Shown: positions 11,998 through 25,698 of the stretch, one piece after another | How positions within the stretch are numbered: the stretch's first letter is position 1 | Layout of the letters: each line of letters opens with the position of its first letter | Assembly: GCA_037693485.1 (NCBI GenBank) | Contig: CM075353.1 | Span: forward strand, 64,016,001-64,080,000 | Length of the DNA stretch: 64,000 bases | Origin: Kitagawia praeruptora | Taxonomy: Eukaryota; Streptophyta; Magnoliopsida; Apiales; Apiaceae | Direction: 5' to 3' | Position numbers and translations under genes: made by a program | Notes under the pieces: model-generated | Databases searched by the model: none | What the model was told of the DNA's origin: nothing | What the model saw: the letters and a program-made list of their open reading frames with translations, nothing else

Positions 11998-12690
11998 TAG
12001 GGCTGCACAATGGTCCAAAACCGGATCGGATCGGACCGACCCGAACCAGATCGAACACCGAATTTTATTGAATTCATGGACCGGGGACCGGACCGGTCAT
12101 ATCCGGTCTTGGGACCGGACCAGACTGAAAAAAACCGGACCGGACCGGAATCGGACCGGTATGGACCGGTTGGTAAATATTATATAAAAAAATTAATTTT
12201 TATAATTTAATTTTCATTCTTTGTTGATATTTAAATTACTTGGTAAGTTAATTTAAATTTAAAAAATAAGTAAATGTCATATTATTTGTAAAGTAACATT
12301 AATTTGTAAACGTAATTATAAATTATATACAGTATGAAATATGAAATTTAATCATTTATATTATAGTGTTCATATATATTATTTCATAAATTTATTATTT
12401 ACCAATTTGGATCACTAAAATATGTTATGTGTTAATATTTAATCATTAAACTATATAATTTAAAAGAAAAAATAATGTAAAATTAACTATATACATAAAA
12501 TCCGATCCGGTCCGGACCGGGTGTTTTCAGGGTTTGGACCGGACCGGACCGGACCAGACCAAAGACCGGATTTTTTTGATTTTATGGACCGGGGACCGGA
12601 CCGGTTATATTCGATCTGGTCTGGTCCTTGGATCGGTAGACCCGGTTCGGTCTAATTTACCGATCCAGATCGGAAAGTTGTGTAGCCCTA
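11998..12690. mobile_element. hAT-type MITE with CCGGTC-rich ends
   Basis: Terminal inverted repeats TAGGGCTGCACAA and TTGTGTAGCCCTA bound 693 bp. The flanks GCTAGAAG (11990-11997) and GCTAGAAT (12691-12698) form an 8-bp target duplication with one mismatch, as expected for hAT. The subterminal zones are dense in ggaccgg/ccggtcc words, about 11998-12170 and 12500-12665, and the middle is AT-rich. The plus-strand frames at 11948 and 12010 come from the ggaccgg repeats and are not genes. Confidence 0.85.
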
Positions 12691-12828
12691 GCTAGAATCG
12701 TGTCCTCAACATTGACAAACTGAACTGATCTATACATACAAGATTTTATTTCTTTATTATTACACATAAGTGTTACAAGAGCAAGTCCAAAAGTGTTCTA
12801 ACATGTTCTTTATAATTTATAAACATTA

Positions 12829-13214
12829 GAGCATCTCTAATCCAATAAAATCCTTAGTTAAAATTAAATGTAAAATGCAATAAATAAAAAATATAGAGAA
12901 TATGTAAACAAAAAGTTCATTCCAATGGGGGAAAACCCTTAGCAAAAATTTTAGCCAACCCTTTCATGTTGGTTATATATAGCCAACCTCTAGGGACCTG
13001 TAACAATATTTCACATCATCTTTTATCATATATAAATGATATGATCTATTTATAACAACTTAAAAAAATAATAAAATACTATTTTTAAAATATAGCCAAC
13101 CATTATAACCAATATCATTGGAGTACAACATCCTACAGATTCAGCAAATATCTTACAGGTTCAGCAAATTTTATTTTAGCCAACCATTTTTAACCAACAC
13201 CATTGGAGATGCTC
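12829..13214. mobile_element. Tourist-like MITE (PIF/Harbinger type)
   Basis: The ends GAGCATCTCTAATCC and CCATTGGAGATGCTC are inverted repeats with one mismatch in the outer part. Both sides carry TTA (12826-12828 and 13215-13217), the 3-bp target duplication of PIF/Harbinger derivatives. Length 386 bp, no coding capacity. Confidence 0.85.
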
Positions 13215-16200
13215 TTATTATACATATAGCTTATAGCCCGTGCAAAGCACGGGTTATTTTTAAATATTTTTAAAATTATATGATTAAACAAAATAAAGTG
13301 TAATAATTTATTATGAATATAATTTAACTTGGTAATATTAACTAATAAAATTATTTAGTAATAATAATAGTTATTTAATAAACTAACATTTTGTCCGTAC
13401 TTCGTACATGGCATCTTATTTAATTTAAAATGATAATACAAAATTTTTTACAAATTTGATTGATTTCTAAAACATCTTATTTAATTTAAATTGACAATAC
13501 CAAAAATTTAACAAATTTGATTGATTTCTTAAAAATATATTGTATGCAATTATATAAATAATCAATTTTTAGAAAGATACTATATACAGTTATATAAGTA
13601 TTTAATAAAATAATGATATGCTAAAATTTATATAAAAAAGTAACATACAATTATACTTTAAAAATGTTGAAAATTTATTTAATCCATCAAAATCTGCAAT
13701 AAAAGTAATAAATATTTTTACAAATATTGTTCTCTAATTGAAAACAATAATAAATTGTCATCATTATTCAAATGCGGAAATGATAATCCCTTCACCCCCA
13801 ACGGCTCCAAAACATTAAATGGCTCCAAAACATTAAACCTCATATAATATCAAGAACATATTATATTAACTATGAGACCTCATAGTTAATATAATATGTA
13901 AATGTTGGAGAATAATGAGACCACATTTCAAGCAATTTTTAAATTTTTTTTTGTTAATTTTTTTTATGAATGGATAGAGGGTAGAATTATAAGACTTTGG
14001 TGTGAAGATGCCTCTAGCGGGGCCCTTTAAAATAGCTTGAAATGTAGCGAATATGTGTGTTCTCACTGTTCTCATTTTAATTTTTTTTGTTAATTTTTTT
14101 TTTATGAATGGATAGATGGTAGAATTATAAGACTTTTTTTGTGAAGATGCCCCTAGCGGGCCCTTTAAAATAGATTGATATGTAGTGAATATGTGTGTTC
14201 TCACTGTTCTCATTCTCACCAGAGCGTGACCATTAAACTGTATTAGTAAATTTATGTATGAAAATACGGTGTATATATATTATTAATATAGATTCTTTTA
14301 TTAAAAATAAGTAAATTATACAATTAAATAAGCAAGCCAAAATATCTGATAGATATTCTAGTAGATTTATAGTTTATGTTCAAATTAAGGTCTTTCACCA
14401 TGGTTCTCGCTTTCTGAAATTGTTGAATTTTTATTTTTTTGACTTTATTATATTAAAAGTATGTTCTTATTGAAACGAATATTATAATTTGAATTTGAAT
14501 ATATTTTTAAACTACTTATTTTGATGGGTTGTTAATTTTTTTGTGATCAACTTAGAGGGGTGATCAAAAATAAAATTAATGGTAATACATAAACCCATTA
14601 ACCACGTTATGATAAACAATACCTATAAAATGGAAGTTGCTTATGTGGTTCAGGCTTGTTAATTACTTCAATACTTCATTAGCTTGATCATCATGTGGAC
14701 CATCTTTCTTTTTATCACTTATGTTGCTGCTATGTAGTCTATCTGTAACTAACATCTTTCTTTTTATCACTTATGTTGTTGCTATGTAGTCTATCTGTAA
14801 CTAAACATCTCTCTTTGCTTGTAATCTATATTTATAAATGCAAACTTTTTCTTGTATTGTATTTTGCTTTCAATATTTAAAATTATGTAGCTGGAGGAGA
14901 AGAGAAAGGCTGGAGGTGCAATCGTAGTACTACAACATTACTGAAAATAAGTACAATATCATAATAGAATTTTTTGTTCCAATCTAAATTGGGTCGCTCC
15001 AAATGCTGTGTAATGATAAAAAGGGGCATTAAAGAAATAAAGAAGATTAAAAAAATGAAGGATAATACTGTTTACCAAAAACACATGTCTCCGCAAGAAG
15101 CTCACTTATTCACTTTTATCTTCAAATAATGTATGATTACAAATTATAACAATCACATTTTCCACTACCTATTCTCTCTCAAAAAGCCAACTAAACTGAA
15201 AAAGGGAAAAGTTAGTGCTTTTATATTTTAATATGGAGCTCAAGTGAAAGTGCTAAATATGAGATCATATATGAAGTGAAATTGAACGCGAGTAAAGAAG
15301 ATATTTAGAGCATAAATAAGAGCAATGTTGCCTGACCCAGAGGGTGAGGCTTGTGACGCGGGTCTGAGCTTCTAAGTATGCTATTCCATAGTCCCTTCGG
15401 AGACATCCGATAAAAAGTATACTATTCCATAAGACCTTCTGGTACGTAACATATCTACCCCATGAACCTTAAGTTGAACAAATCCATAAAGAACATAAAC
15501 TTGCTTGAAAACAAAATAATGTCTATAAGTATCAAATTGAGTCCCAAGATTATTTACAAATAACATGGTCTGTACTGTGTCAATGTCATTAACTGGTTAT
15601 CTTTCCAACTACCTTTGTTATTATGACATGTAAAATCGAAAATTGAAAGGCCAAGCAAATATTTTAAAGGTACCTTTCTGGTGTCCTGTACATTATTATA
15701 GCATCGGGTAATTCATTAAAACTTTAATTCTTAAATTCCAAACCAAAATCAAAACCAAACAAATATTATCTTGTCTAATTTTTACAACTACCTTTGTTAT
15801 TATGACATGTAAAATCGAAAATTGAAAGGCCAAGCAAATATTTTAAAGGTACTTTTCTGGTGTCATGTATATTATTATAACATCGGGTAATTCATTAAAA
15901 CTTTAATTATTAAATTCCAAACCAAAATCAAAACCAAACAAATATTATCCTGGCTAATTTTTAATACCGTGAAATCAATAAAAACTTAAGTCTTATGGCC
16001 AAACTAAAAATCGGAACCAAACATATATGACCCGTACGGAGGTCTAGTAGACATACCTTAACCCTACTTCAGGGGGTTGAGATGTTAATTTGGTGAAAAA
16101 CCCAGCTTTCAAATCTGAAAAGTGCAAACATGCGTCAAAATCCAGCAGTGTGAAGATTTGAGCGGCTTGGACTTGAAGGTGAAAAATGACAGAGATAGAT

Positions 16201-17184
16201 TTGAGTAATGACAAAAAGAAGAATCAAAGAAATAAAGAAAAGTAAAAAAAAATAAAGGATAATAGTAGATGTAGCATCCCATAATCCGGGGTACAGATAT
16301 GGGGCCACTAACCATAAACAATAATATACAACCCTGGATATAAACAACATAAAAGAATAAAAACCCCTTAACCAAGATCGCTTACAGGTTATGGCATGAA
16401 ACAAACTATCAACTTGATTATTACAATACAACCTCGGAATGAAATGTTATACAGTTTTTGTGAATAAACAAAATCACTGTCTAACTATATATCCAACCTT
16501 GACAATTCCCAATCCACTATCCAACGTAGTCCATAATCCGTACGTCTCCTCTCGCTGCCTGAAGAGCGATACCAACTGATCATTACGAGGTCCATTAATC
16601 CTCTCTATTAACTGAAGGGAACAAACAAGCAAGAGTGAGCCAACAATGCTCAGCAAGTGCGATAGCGATAAAAATTTCAATAATGATAACAAATCTGATA
16701 AACAAAGGGGTTTCATTTCATTCTATGAAGGAATCAGTTATATCAACTTTTAGCTTGTCACGAGGGCCAACAATTCACCACCAATGAGGTGCATCAGAAA
16801 CTAGAACTGATAAAAGTTTCGATATCAAAATATTATTACAACAGACTTCCAAGGAGTCAAGAACTAAACATCTCAATCGCAGAGTGTAGATTAGAATTGG
16901 AATTTTTATTTTTTTTTAAGAAAAATATCAAGGTTAGGTTGCTGATCAGTCATGCACTAACCCCGGACAAACGCACACAGCAATGTCCTTAATTGGATCC
17001 ATGGCACACATTGGCCTTAACTTCCGACCATAATAAGGTCCCACCCCGAAGGGTTTTACGCCCCAAGGGCCACTTTTAAAAACATTTCCAATTCTATATC
17101 CATCACAATAGGTGTCGGGACTATCGACAACCTTTATCAACCAAACAACTGGAAACTCACGTCCAGAATAACAACTCATGATTA

Positions 17185-17492
17185 TGTTATGGACTGGCCC
17201 AAGTTAGAAATAGGCCCAATGAGAGGCCCAAGAGGGGTTAGAATGTGCCGAATAAAAGAGGGGAAACTAGGGGAATTAGGGGCATCGATTAAGAGTATTG
17301 TGTAAACAAAGTCTAGTTTTGGGAGAGCACAGACCTCTCGAATGTCCGATATCTCACTGTAATCAGTTCCTACTGCTTATAAACAATTCTTCCTTTTAGC
17401 TGAGTTTATGTTATCGAATTTCTGGGTTGATTAGAAGTTCTCAGTGTGTTCTTCCTGTAGTCTATTTGCGTTCAGGGAGTCAGTTCATAGCA
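17185..17492 (+). repeat. 5' LTR of the chimeric element
   Basis: 308 bp, starts TGTTATGGACTGGCCC and ends CAGTTCATAGCA, followed by the primer site. A TATA-like word 'ttataaaca' lies at about 17377. It matches the copy at 31413-31720 with five substitutions and no gap. Confidence 0.92.
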
Positions 17493-17494
17493 AT

Positions 17495-17506
17495 TGGTAT
17501 CAGAGC
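17495..17506 (+). other. Primer binding site of the chimeric element
   Basis: TGGTATCAGAGC, complementary to the 3' end of plant initiator tRNA-Met, two bases after the LTR end. Confidence 0.9.
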
Positions 17507-17516
17507 ATTCGATCTA

Positions 17517-17708
17517 ATGGGAGAAAAGTTGACAGATTTTGGAGAGGAGATGAAGGAGTTGTTGATAGATTTTGGAGAGGAGATGAAGGAGTTGATTAAG
17601 AAAGGGGTGGAGGAGGCATTTGAGAAAGCCATGGAGGCAGTACGTAAGTCATTGGCGGAGTGGGCGATGGAGAGCCGGAGCACATCTCATTTACCCAATG
17701 AGGAATAG
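17517..17708 (+). pseudogene. Short gag-like coiled-coil start of the chimeric ORF
   Basis: The frame opens 10 bases after the primer site with a methionine (17517) and encodes 63 residues, rich in Glu, Lys and Leu. A 'DFGEEMKEL' unit occurs twice, followed by a helix-forming stretch, consistent with a short coiled coil. It ends at TAG (17706-17708). The same frame continues without another stop into the 17709-19819 region, so one nonsense change appears to separate it from the chimeric ORF. The 93-codon version starting at 17427 would begin inside the LTR. A gag origin is inferred from position only. Confidence 0.5.
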
Positions 17709-19819
17709 GGTGAAGAAAGTGATAAGGTTGAAGAAAGTACCCACTCAAAGGAGACATACTCCGATGGGACAAAATTGCTACCTGAGATGCCTGCACTGCA
17801 GGTGTTTGATGAAAATACCGAGAGAAGGTTTGTCCAAAAAGCTCCATCGTCGATCTCCCAAGGTACAAACCCTATCATCTGCCCTCCCAATCCGTATTGT
17901 AATGCTTTGAAAACACATTGTAAAATGGTTAGGATTTATAAACTTCATGAAAATGAGTATGGAAAAGTTTCTGGGATGAGTGATGTTGGTGGAGGTTATG
18001 TTGACTTGGGAAATGGGATTGGTTTGGGGAGATCCTGTCAAATAGGTATGGGATTTGGGGTTGGTTATATGGCGAGTGGTTCCGGCGGAGGTCCAGGAGG
18101 TAGTTATGGGGGTCAGGGTGGTATTGATGATAATGAAGGGGTGGGTGCAAATGAGAGCGTTCATTATCCTACTGATGCTTGGTTACCATCTCAATCCCTA
18201 AATAAGGGAAAACAGTTGGTATCGTCGCGGACGAAGGGAGGATTTGCAACTGGAGGTCTTACCTTTTGGTTTTTGGTTCTAAACCCGTCGTATTTGGTTG
18301 ATGTCTTTAATTGCTTATCTGGCATAAGCAAACCTCACAGCACTACAAGATTCACGGCTAAGAAGTTGCTCTCCCTTAAGGAGCAGAAAGTAGGAGACCT
18401 GATTGGTAGTATAAATGGTGGGGTGAAGATGGACCGATTCTCTTCTCAGCAAATTCAGTTACTTGAAACTAAAGAGCACAGTGACCCATATGCTATGCTC
18501 CAAAAGTTCCAAGCTCTGAAGAACCTGGATCCTCAGGAGTTTCCCTATATTCCTATAGAGTCTGTACAAGAAGCAACAAATAATTTCTCTGATTCTAACA
18601 AGCTTGGACAAGGAGGGTTTGGTCCTGTTTACAAAGGCACTCTACCTACTGGCGAGAACATAGCAGTCAAGAGGCTTTCAGCCACCTCCACTCAAGGTTC
18701 AGATGAATTTATAAATGAGGTTCTACTGATCTTTAAATTGCAGCATAAAAATCTTGTCAGGCTCTTGGGTTTTTGTGTAGACAGAGAGGAAAGAATACTG
18801 ATTTACGAATATATGAGTAACAGCAGTCTGGATTTATTTCTTAATGATGAATCCAAACGAGCAAAAGTCAGTTGGACTGTGCGTCTAGATATTATAAATG
18901 GAATTGCCCACGGAATGCTGTATCTTCCTCAGGATTCTCGTCTTAGAATCATTCACAGAGATCTTAAACCAAGTAATGTGTTACTGGACGAAGAAATGAA
19001 TCCAAAATTCTCTGACTTTGGAATGGCAAGGATATTTGGAGGCAGCAAATTTCAAGCTAGCAACACGGTCAAAATAGTTGGAACATATGGATATATTGCT
19101 CCTGAGTTTGCTATGGAGGGCCTGTACTCCACCAAGTCAGATGTTTTCAGCTTTGGTATACTATTGCTTGAAATTATTAGTGGCAAAAGGAATGCTGAAT
19201 TTCATCTCTCAACAAGAACTACAAGCTTCCTTTCATATGCATGGCGACTATGGAATGAAGGAAATGGTGCGGTGAATTCTGTCACGATATTGGGTTTGAT
19301 TCCTGGTTGTACTATTCCGTTGTATTTGGGATTTGGGATGTCATTGCATTGTTTGAATGTCAAGTGTGGTTTGGATGGTGATATGTCAGTGGGGAGTTGT
19401 TGTTTACTTACAATGTATGTTCGGTGTGGATCGGTTTTCAGGGGTAGGAAGTTTTTTGATGATATGCCTGAAAAGGGTTTGATAACTTGGGTTGCTATGA
19501 TTTCGGGGTATGCGCAAAATGGTCATGCTTCTCTTGTTCTGGACCTTTATCGTGAGATGGAATTGAAGGGTGTATTTCCGGACCCGGTGACTTTTGTTGC
19601 AGTGCTGTCATCTTGTGCTAATCTGGGTGTCGCAAAGGTTGGTTCAGAGGTAGAACAGAAAATCAAGCATAGAGGTTTTGGATATAACTGGTTTCTCCAG
19701 AATGCCTTGATTAAAATGTATGCTAGATGTGGTAATTTGGTGAGAGCACACACTATTTTCAGTGACATGGCCGAGAAGATTTTATTGTCACGGACATCAA
19801 TTATAGGTGGCTATGGAAT
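17709..19819 (+). pseudogene. Captured chimera: receptor-like kinase domain joined to PPR repeats
   Basis: One frame (first Met 17775) contains, in order: a glycine-rich stretch (about 17980-18130), a segment without known domain, then a CRK/S-domain-type Ser/Thr kinase (about 18540-19262). The kinase has the glycine loop GQGGFG, the AVK lysine, IHRDLKPSN, SDFG and APEF. It stops after 'YAWRLWNEG', before the last subdomains. From about 19272 it changes abruptly to PPR repeats of the PLS type ('LITWVAMISGYAQNG', 'NALIKMYARCGN'), resembling editing factor MEF10 (At3g11460). Plant CRK kinase domains are normally split by several introns. None is present here, so capture through RNA is likely. 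The inner copia element interrupts the PPR part at 19820. Confidence 0.8.
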
Positions 19820-20561
19820 TGTTAGGAATAATTCATAAGTTGTGATGTTAAGGATAGAATTTACACATTATACTTCTTGTAATCCTGATCTTATAAAGGA
19901 TTTAGCACTGTATTTAGGTTTTATGTGTAAGACAGTTATCTGTATAGTTTAGTCAGGAATGAACAGTGTATCGGAGACTACATGTCAGGAACAGAGAGCA
20001 AATCCTGATGATGGTTCAATACTGATGGGTGATCAGATACTGATGCAGTGTACAGATCCTGATATCAGTCATGTTACTGATAATGTCATTATGGATGCTA
20101 CAGAAACTGGCAAGTGCTATAAAATAGGATCGTTGTTTGAAGAACAAGCAAGAAGATATTATGAAGGAAAGAGTTTTCTATTGAAGGAAACTATCGACTA
20201 GAAGGCAGAACATTGTCATGTATAGATTATATCTTTCTGTTATTAGTTGATAGGTAGCATTATAAATACTCTCTCAATATCATTGTAAAGAGCGTGTGAG
20301 GCGTGAGTCGAACTAGTGAATGTGCGTAGCTCTGTATAAGGTTTGTATTCGAGAGTACGAAACAAACAGAGAGATATTTGTATTGTCAGCAGCTGCTAAA
20401 GGTATTGTACACCTTTGGTAGAGTTTGTATTTGATCTTATTAATACAAACAAGAGTTTGATTCATTCGTTTATTCTTGTTCTTATAATCAAGCAAAAATC
20501 AGACACGATTATATAACTTGTATTCAACCCCCCCCCCTTCTACAAGTTATTCGAGTTAACA
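19820..20561 (+). repeat. 5' LTR of the young copia element
   Basis: 742 bp from TGTTAGGAATAATTC to CGAGTTAACA. A TATA box (tataaata) lies at 20261-20268. A C-run of ten lies near the 3' end. An 80-codon frame (19959-20201), also present in the 3' LTR, is probably non-coding. The LTR carries several copies of the words TCAGGA/TCCTGA and ATACTGA. Confidence 0.95.
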
Positions 20562-20563
20562 AT

Positions 20564-20575
20564 TGGTATCAGAGC
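20564..20575 (+). other. Primer binding site of the young copia element
   Basis: TGGTATCAGAGC two bases after the LTR end, complementary to plant initiator tRNA-Met. Confidence 0.93.
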
Positions 20576-20610
20576 AGGTTGATTTCGAATAATCATAAAG
20601 ATCTGCAATC

Positions 20611-23600
20611 ATGTCTGGTTACAAGGATGGGAATACTAAGATTCCTATGCTCAAGAGAAACGAATATACTCTATGGGAAGTAAAGATGTTGCATCATCTG
20701 GAAGCAACAGATCCTGATTATCTTGACAGAATCAGAGATGGACCTTTTGTTCCAACAAAGGTCGTTGGACAAGCAACTGTTGATGGTGTGGTTGTTCCAG
20801 AACATACAGCAGAGAAGCCAAAATCTGAGTGGTCAGATAAGGACAAGGAGAATGTTCTCAAAGATGCTAAAGTGAGAAACATATTATTCAATAGTCTTGA
20901 TTCCGTTCTCACTAACTATGTTCTCTCTTGTAAAACTGCTAAGGATATATGGGACAATCTTAAGGTTCACTGTGAAGGAACTAAGCCTGTCAGGAAGAAT
21001 ATGAGGACATTACTTATACAACAGTATGAGTACTTTGAATCCAAGTCTGGTGAGTCACTTACTGATACCTTTGATAGGTTTACAAAACTCATCAATGAGA
21101 TGGCCATGCATGGTAAATATTATGACTTGGAGGATATGAATACAAAGTTCATGAAAGCTTTGCCTGATTTCTACAATGAGAAGATATCTGCGATTGAGGA
21201 AGCTAATGATCTGGATGAGATTTCATTAGAGGCAGTATATGGAAAATTAAGAGCTTATGAACTTGACAAGTAGTAGAAAAAGAGCAGGAGTGAAGGAAAG
21301 ATGAAGACTATTGCACTTACTGCTCAATCTGAAGTAAAGAAGCTTCCTGAAGAACAGCATGAAGAGATTGCTGTAAAGAATTCGAGGAAGAAGAAAAGCA
21401 AAGAAAGTTCTGAGTCAGAGACTACTGATATGGACTCTGACAACAATGATTCTGAATCTGAGATGCAAGAACTCTTTGTTATGTTTGCTAAAGCTTTCAA
21501 GAAAGGAAGATTCAACAGGAGAAGATTTAGCAAAGGACCTTTTCAAAAGAAGGAGGAGAAGAAGAGTGACAAGAGCAAAAGTACAATTGTCAAGCTTGAT
21601 AAGGCCAAGATCAAGTGCTTTAACTGCAGCGAGCTTGGACACTTTGCTAGTGAGTGTAAGAAGCCTAGGAATTCAGGAAAGGGTAATGCACTTATGGTCA
21701 CACAGAAAGATTGGGCTGATTCCAGTGACTCTGAAGATGAATTGGATTATGAAAACATTGCATTGATGGCCAATAGTTCAGACAAACCTGGATCTCCAAA
21801 GAAAACTTCTCCATCCTCTGTTAAGGGCATAGGAAAGAAGCATTCAATTATCTTGGATAGTGGATGCTCTGGACATATGACTGGAAAGAAGTCCCTGCTT
21901 ACAAAGTTTGAGAGGAAAGCTGGCCCAGTAATATCTTTTGGAGATGGCAACAAAGGAGAAACTCTGGGATATGGCTCAATTATTTTGGGGAATGTCATCA
22001 TAGAAAATGTAGCACTGGTTGAAGGCTTGAAACATACCCTTTTAAGTATAAGTCAACTGGGTGATAAAGGTTACAAATCAATCTTTGACAGAGAAGGATG
22101 CAAAGTCTTGAATATGCAGAATGGAGACATTGTTCTAACTGGTCAAAGGCATGGTAACATATATGAAGCCAGCTTAAGTGATACATCTAAAGGAATTGTT
22201 AGATGTCTCTACAGCAAAGCAACAAGTGATGAAAGCTGGAATTGGCACAAGAAGCTCTCACATCTTAATTTCAAGAAGCTTAATCAACTTGTTAAACATA
22301 ATTTGGTGAGAGGCCTACCTCAGGCGAATTTTGTGCAAGATGGACTTTGTGATGCATGTCAGTTTGGAAAGCAAAGAAGAACCACTTTCAAGAGCAAGAC
22401 TGAAAATTCAATTACTGAACCATTTCACATGCTACATCTTGATCTGTTTGGTCCAGTAAACATTATGTCTATCAGCAAGAAAAGATATGCTCTAGTTATG
22501 GTGGATGATTTCACAAGGTTCACATGGGTGTTCTTTCTACACAAGAAGGATGAAGCTCCTCAGCAAATCATTGAACTCATCAAGAATATTCATAATAACT
22601 CTGAGTACAAAGTCAAAGTACTTAGGAGTGACAATGGTACAGAATTCAAGAATTCTACAATGGAGGGGTTTTGTGCAGACAATGGAATCACTCAACAGTT
22701 TTCTGCACCTGGTACACCTCAACAAAATGGTGTAGTGGAAAGAAAGAACAGGACTCTCATAGAGGCAGCAAGAACCATGCTTGCAGATGCAAAACTTCCA
22801 ACCTACTTTTGGGCAGAAGCTATTAACACTGCATGTTTCACTCAGAACTGTACCTTGGTAAATAGTCATGGAAAAACTCCCTATGAGATGATCAAAGGAA
22901 AGAAACCAAGTGTGAAATATTTTCACATCTTTGGATGCAAATGCTATGTCCTAAAAGTTCATCCAGAACAACTTGGAAAATTTGAAGCCAAATCGGATTA
23001 AGCAATTTTTCTAGGATATTCAGCATCTAAGGCCTTCAAAGTTTATAATCTCAGAACTCACATTGTTATGGAATCAATTCATGTTGCATTTGATGATAAG
23101 AAATTTGGAATTTTGCAAACTGATGAAAGCCATGACAAATTGGAATTTGAAAATCTGAAGAATTCTGAGATACTCTCAAGTGATGATGAAGGTTCTCCAG
23201 AAGAAATTTCTATTGCTTCTCAAAGGAATGCTACTGTTGAGGGGGAGCAAATAAATCAGAGAGAACACAGTGATCATCAGGAGCAGACTAGTCTTTCAGA
23301 AGCTATTTCATCAGGAATTGATGTTTCAGAGTCTACTCCATCAGGAACTGACCTTTCAGAGTCTACTGAGGAAAGATCAGTAACTAGCAGCAATATGGAA
23401 TCTACTGATTCTATTGATCAAAGGAGAGTTTTTGAAGGTAGAGAGAATTCTTCTACAAGAGATACCACTAACTTAGGGGGAGAGACTAGCAGAGTTGATT
23501 TACCACCTGTTAGAAAATGGACAAAGGATCATACTGAAGATTTGATAATTGGTGATCCAAATAGTGGTGTTCGAACTAGAAGATCAATTCAAAATGAATG

Positions 23601-25152
23601 CTTGTATAGTTGCTTTCTCTCAAAGAATGAACCTAAGAAAGTTGAAGAAGCCTTACAGGATCCTGATTGGGTAATTGCAATGCAGGAGGAGTTAAATGAG
23701 TTTGAGAGAAACAAAGTTTGGAAACTGGTACCAAGACCTAAAGATAGATCTATTGTTGGTGCAAGATGGGTTTTCAGAAACAAGCTAGATGAATCTGGTA
23801 TGATTGTAAGAAACAAAGCAAGACTTGTGGCCAAAGGTTATTCTCAGGAAGAAGGCATTGATTATGATGAGACCTTTGCACCTGTAGCAAGATTGGAAGC
23901 AATCAGAATGTTTCTTGCATTTGCAGCTCATTCAAAATTCAAGGTATACCAGATGGATGTAAAGAGTGCTTTTTTAAATGGCAAACTTGATGAAGAAGTG
24001 TATGTAGAACAGCCACCTGGATTTGTTGATCAAAAGTTTCCAAATCATGTCTACAAACTTGACAAGGCACTCTATGGACTAAAGCAGGCACCAAGAGCAT
24101 GGTATGAGACTTTGTCTAAATTTCTTCTTGAAAATGGCTTCACAAGAGGTACAATTGACAAAACTCTATTCTTTAGAAAGATAAAAGGTGAATTGCTTTT
24201 AGTTCAAGTTTATGTTGATGATATTATTTTTGGTTCTACTAATGAAAAGTTGTGTGCTAAGTTTAGCAAGCTTATGCAGTCTAAGTATCAGATGAGCATG
24301 ATGGGTGAACTAAATTATTTCTTAGGCTTGCAGGTCAAACAGACTGAGACTGGTATTTTCATTAATCAGTCAAAGTATATCAAAGATCTTTTAAGAAGGT
24401 TTGATTTTCAAGACTGTGCAGTTGCAAAAACACCCATGGCAACAGCCACTAAACTAGACTCTGATCCTAAGGGGAAGAGTGTGGATAATACTAGTTATAG
24501 AGGCATGATAGGCTCATTGTTATATCTAACTGCAAGTAGGCCAGATATAATGTTTTCTACCTGTTTATGTGCTAGATTCCAAAGTAATCCTAAGGAATCT
24601 CATTTAATTGCTGTGAAGAGAATCTTTAGATATCTCAAAGGAACTCCAAATCTTGGTTTGTGGTATCCTAGAGAATCTGATTTCTTTCTAATTGGCTATT
24701 CAGACTCTGATTATGCAGGGTGTAAGATAGACAGGAAAAGCACTACAGGTACATGTCAATTTTTGGGAAATAGATTGATTTCTTGGGCAAGCAAGAAGCA
24801 ACAATCTGTTTCAACCTCAACTGCAGAAGCTGAGTACATAGCAGCAGGCAGTTGTTGTGCACAGCTCCTTTGGATAAGAAATCAGTTGCTGGATTATGGA
24901 ATGACACTTAGTAATATTCCTATGTTTTGTGATAATACTAGTGCTATTAAAATTGCAGAAAATCCAGTTCAACATTCAAGGACTAAGCACATTGATGTCA
25001 GGTATCATTTTATTAGAGAACATATTGAGAATGGTACTGTGGAACTTCATTTTGTTCCTACTGACAAACAGCTTGCAGATATTCTAACTAAACCACTTGA
25101 TGAGACTACATTCAGTAGACTAGTAAGTGAGTTAGGAATGTTAAATTTTTAG
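20611..25152 (+). pseudogene. Copia gag-pol polyprotein with three in-frame stop codons
   Basis: One frame runs from ATG 20611 to the stop at 25152. Gag (20611-21273) has the 'YTLWEVKMLHHLE' type fold, then a CCHC knuckle CFNCSELGHFASEC (about 21616). Protease has DSGCSGH (about 21856). Integrase has a zinc-finger start 'WHKKLSHLNF', LDLFGPV, RSDNGTEF and QQNGVVERKNR. Reverse transcriptase has 'QMDVKSAFLNG' and YVDD (24211-24222). RNase H has 'SDSDYAG' and ends near 'ADILTKPLDE'. Stops are TAG TAG (21271-21276) between gag core and knuckle, and TAA (22999-23001) near the integrase C-terminus, all in frame. The tandem TAG pair could be read-through or decay; the TAA looks like simple nonsense. 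Confidence 0.92.
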
Positions 25153-25698
25153 ATCTTTAACATCTGCAAAAGTAGCAAGGTATGTTGTTCTTAGCTTATA
25201 GACTTGATATTTCTGTCAGGATCTATATTTGATTGTTAAATGCTTGAGCTATAACACATTGCCTTGATAAATTTCAGTATGATAGACTTGTTAATAATCA
25301 TCAGGATTAGATTTGTCATCAGGATGCTGACGTCATCAGTATTGTGTCAGTATCAGGATTATGAAAATTGCTTCAGATCCTGACGTTTACTTTGTGTAGT
25401 AATCTGATTCTGTGATGTGTTAAGTCTATGCTAGCAAGTTTTGATATTTGCATACTGATAATTTATACATCATTCAAAAATCAAAAGACAAGCAGATAAC
25501 AAGAAATTGTATTTTCATTAATAAAAATCATTACATGGAAATGAAATACAACATCTTTTTGTCTAAATTTCTATTCTATACTTGTCAATTGATATGAACT
25601 CTGAGAAACAGGACAAGGAGCATCTCAAGAAATCCATCAGGGGATGAAAGCCTCGTTTGCTCTTGGATTCCTTGTCTGGGCGACTTGAATGAGAGCAG

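Noticed and set aside
11948..12210. Two overlapping plus-strand ORFs
   Set aside because: They are produced by the ggaccgg repeats at the end of the hAT MITE, and their Arg/Asp/Thr-rich peptides reflect that repeat.
18540..19262. Functional receptor-like kinase gene
   Set aside because: The kinase lacks its last subdomains and any ectodomain or membrane segment, has no introns, lies between two LTRs and is fused to PPR sequence. It is captured material, not a resident gene.
19959..20201. 80-codon ORF in both LTRs of the young copia element
   Set aside because: It is present twice because LTRs are duplicated and has no recognisable domain. It lies mostly upstream of the TATA box, so it would not be in the main transcript start region.
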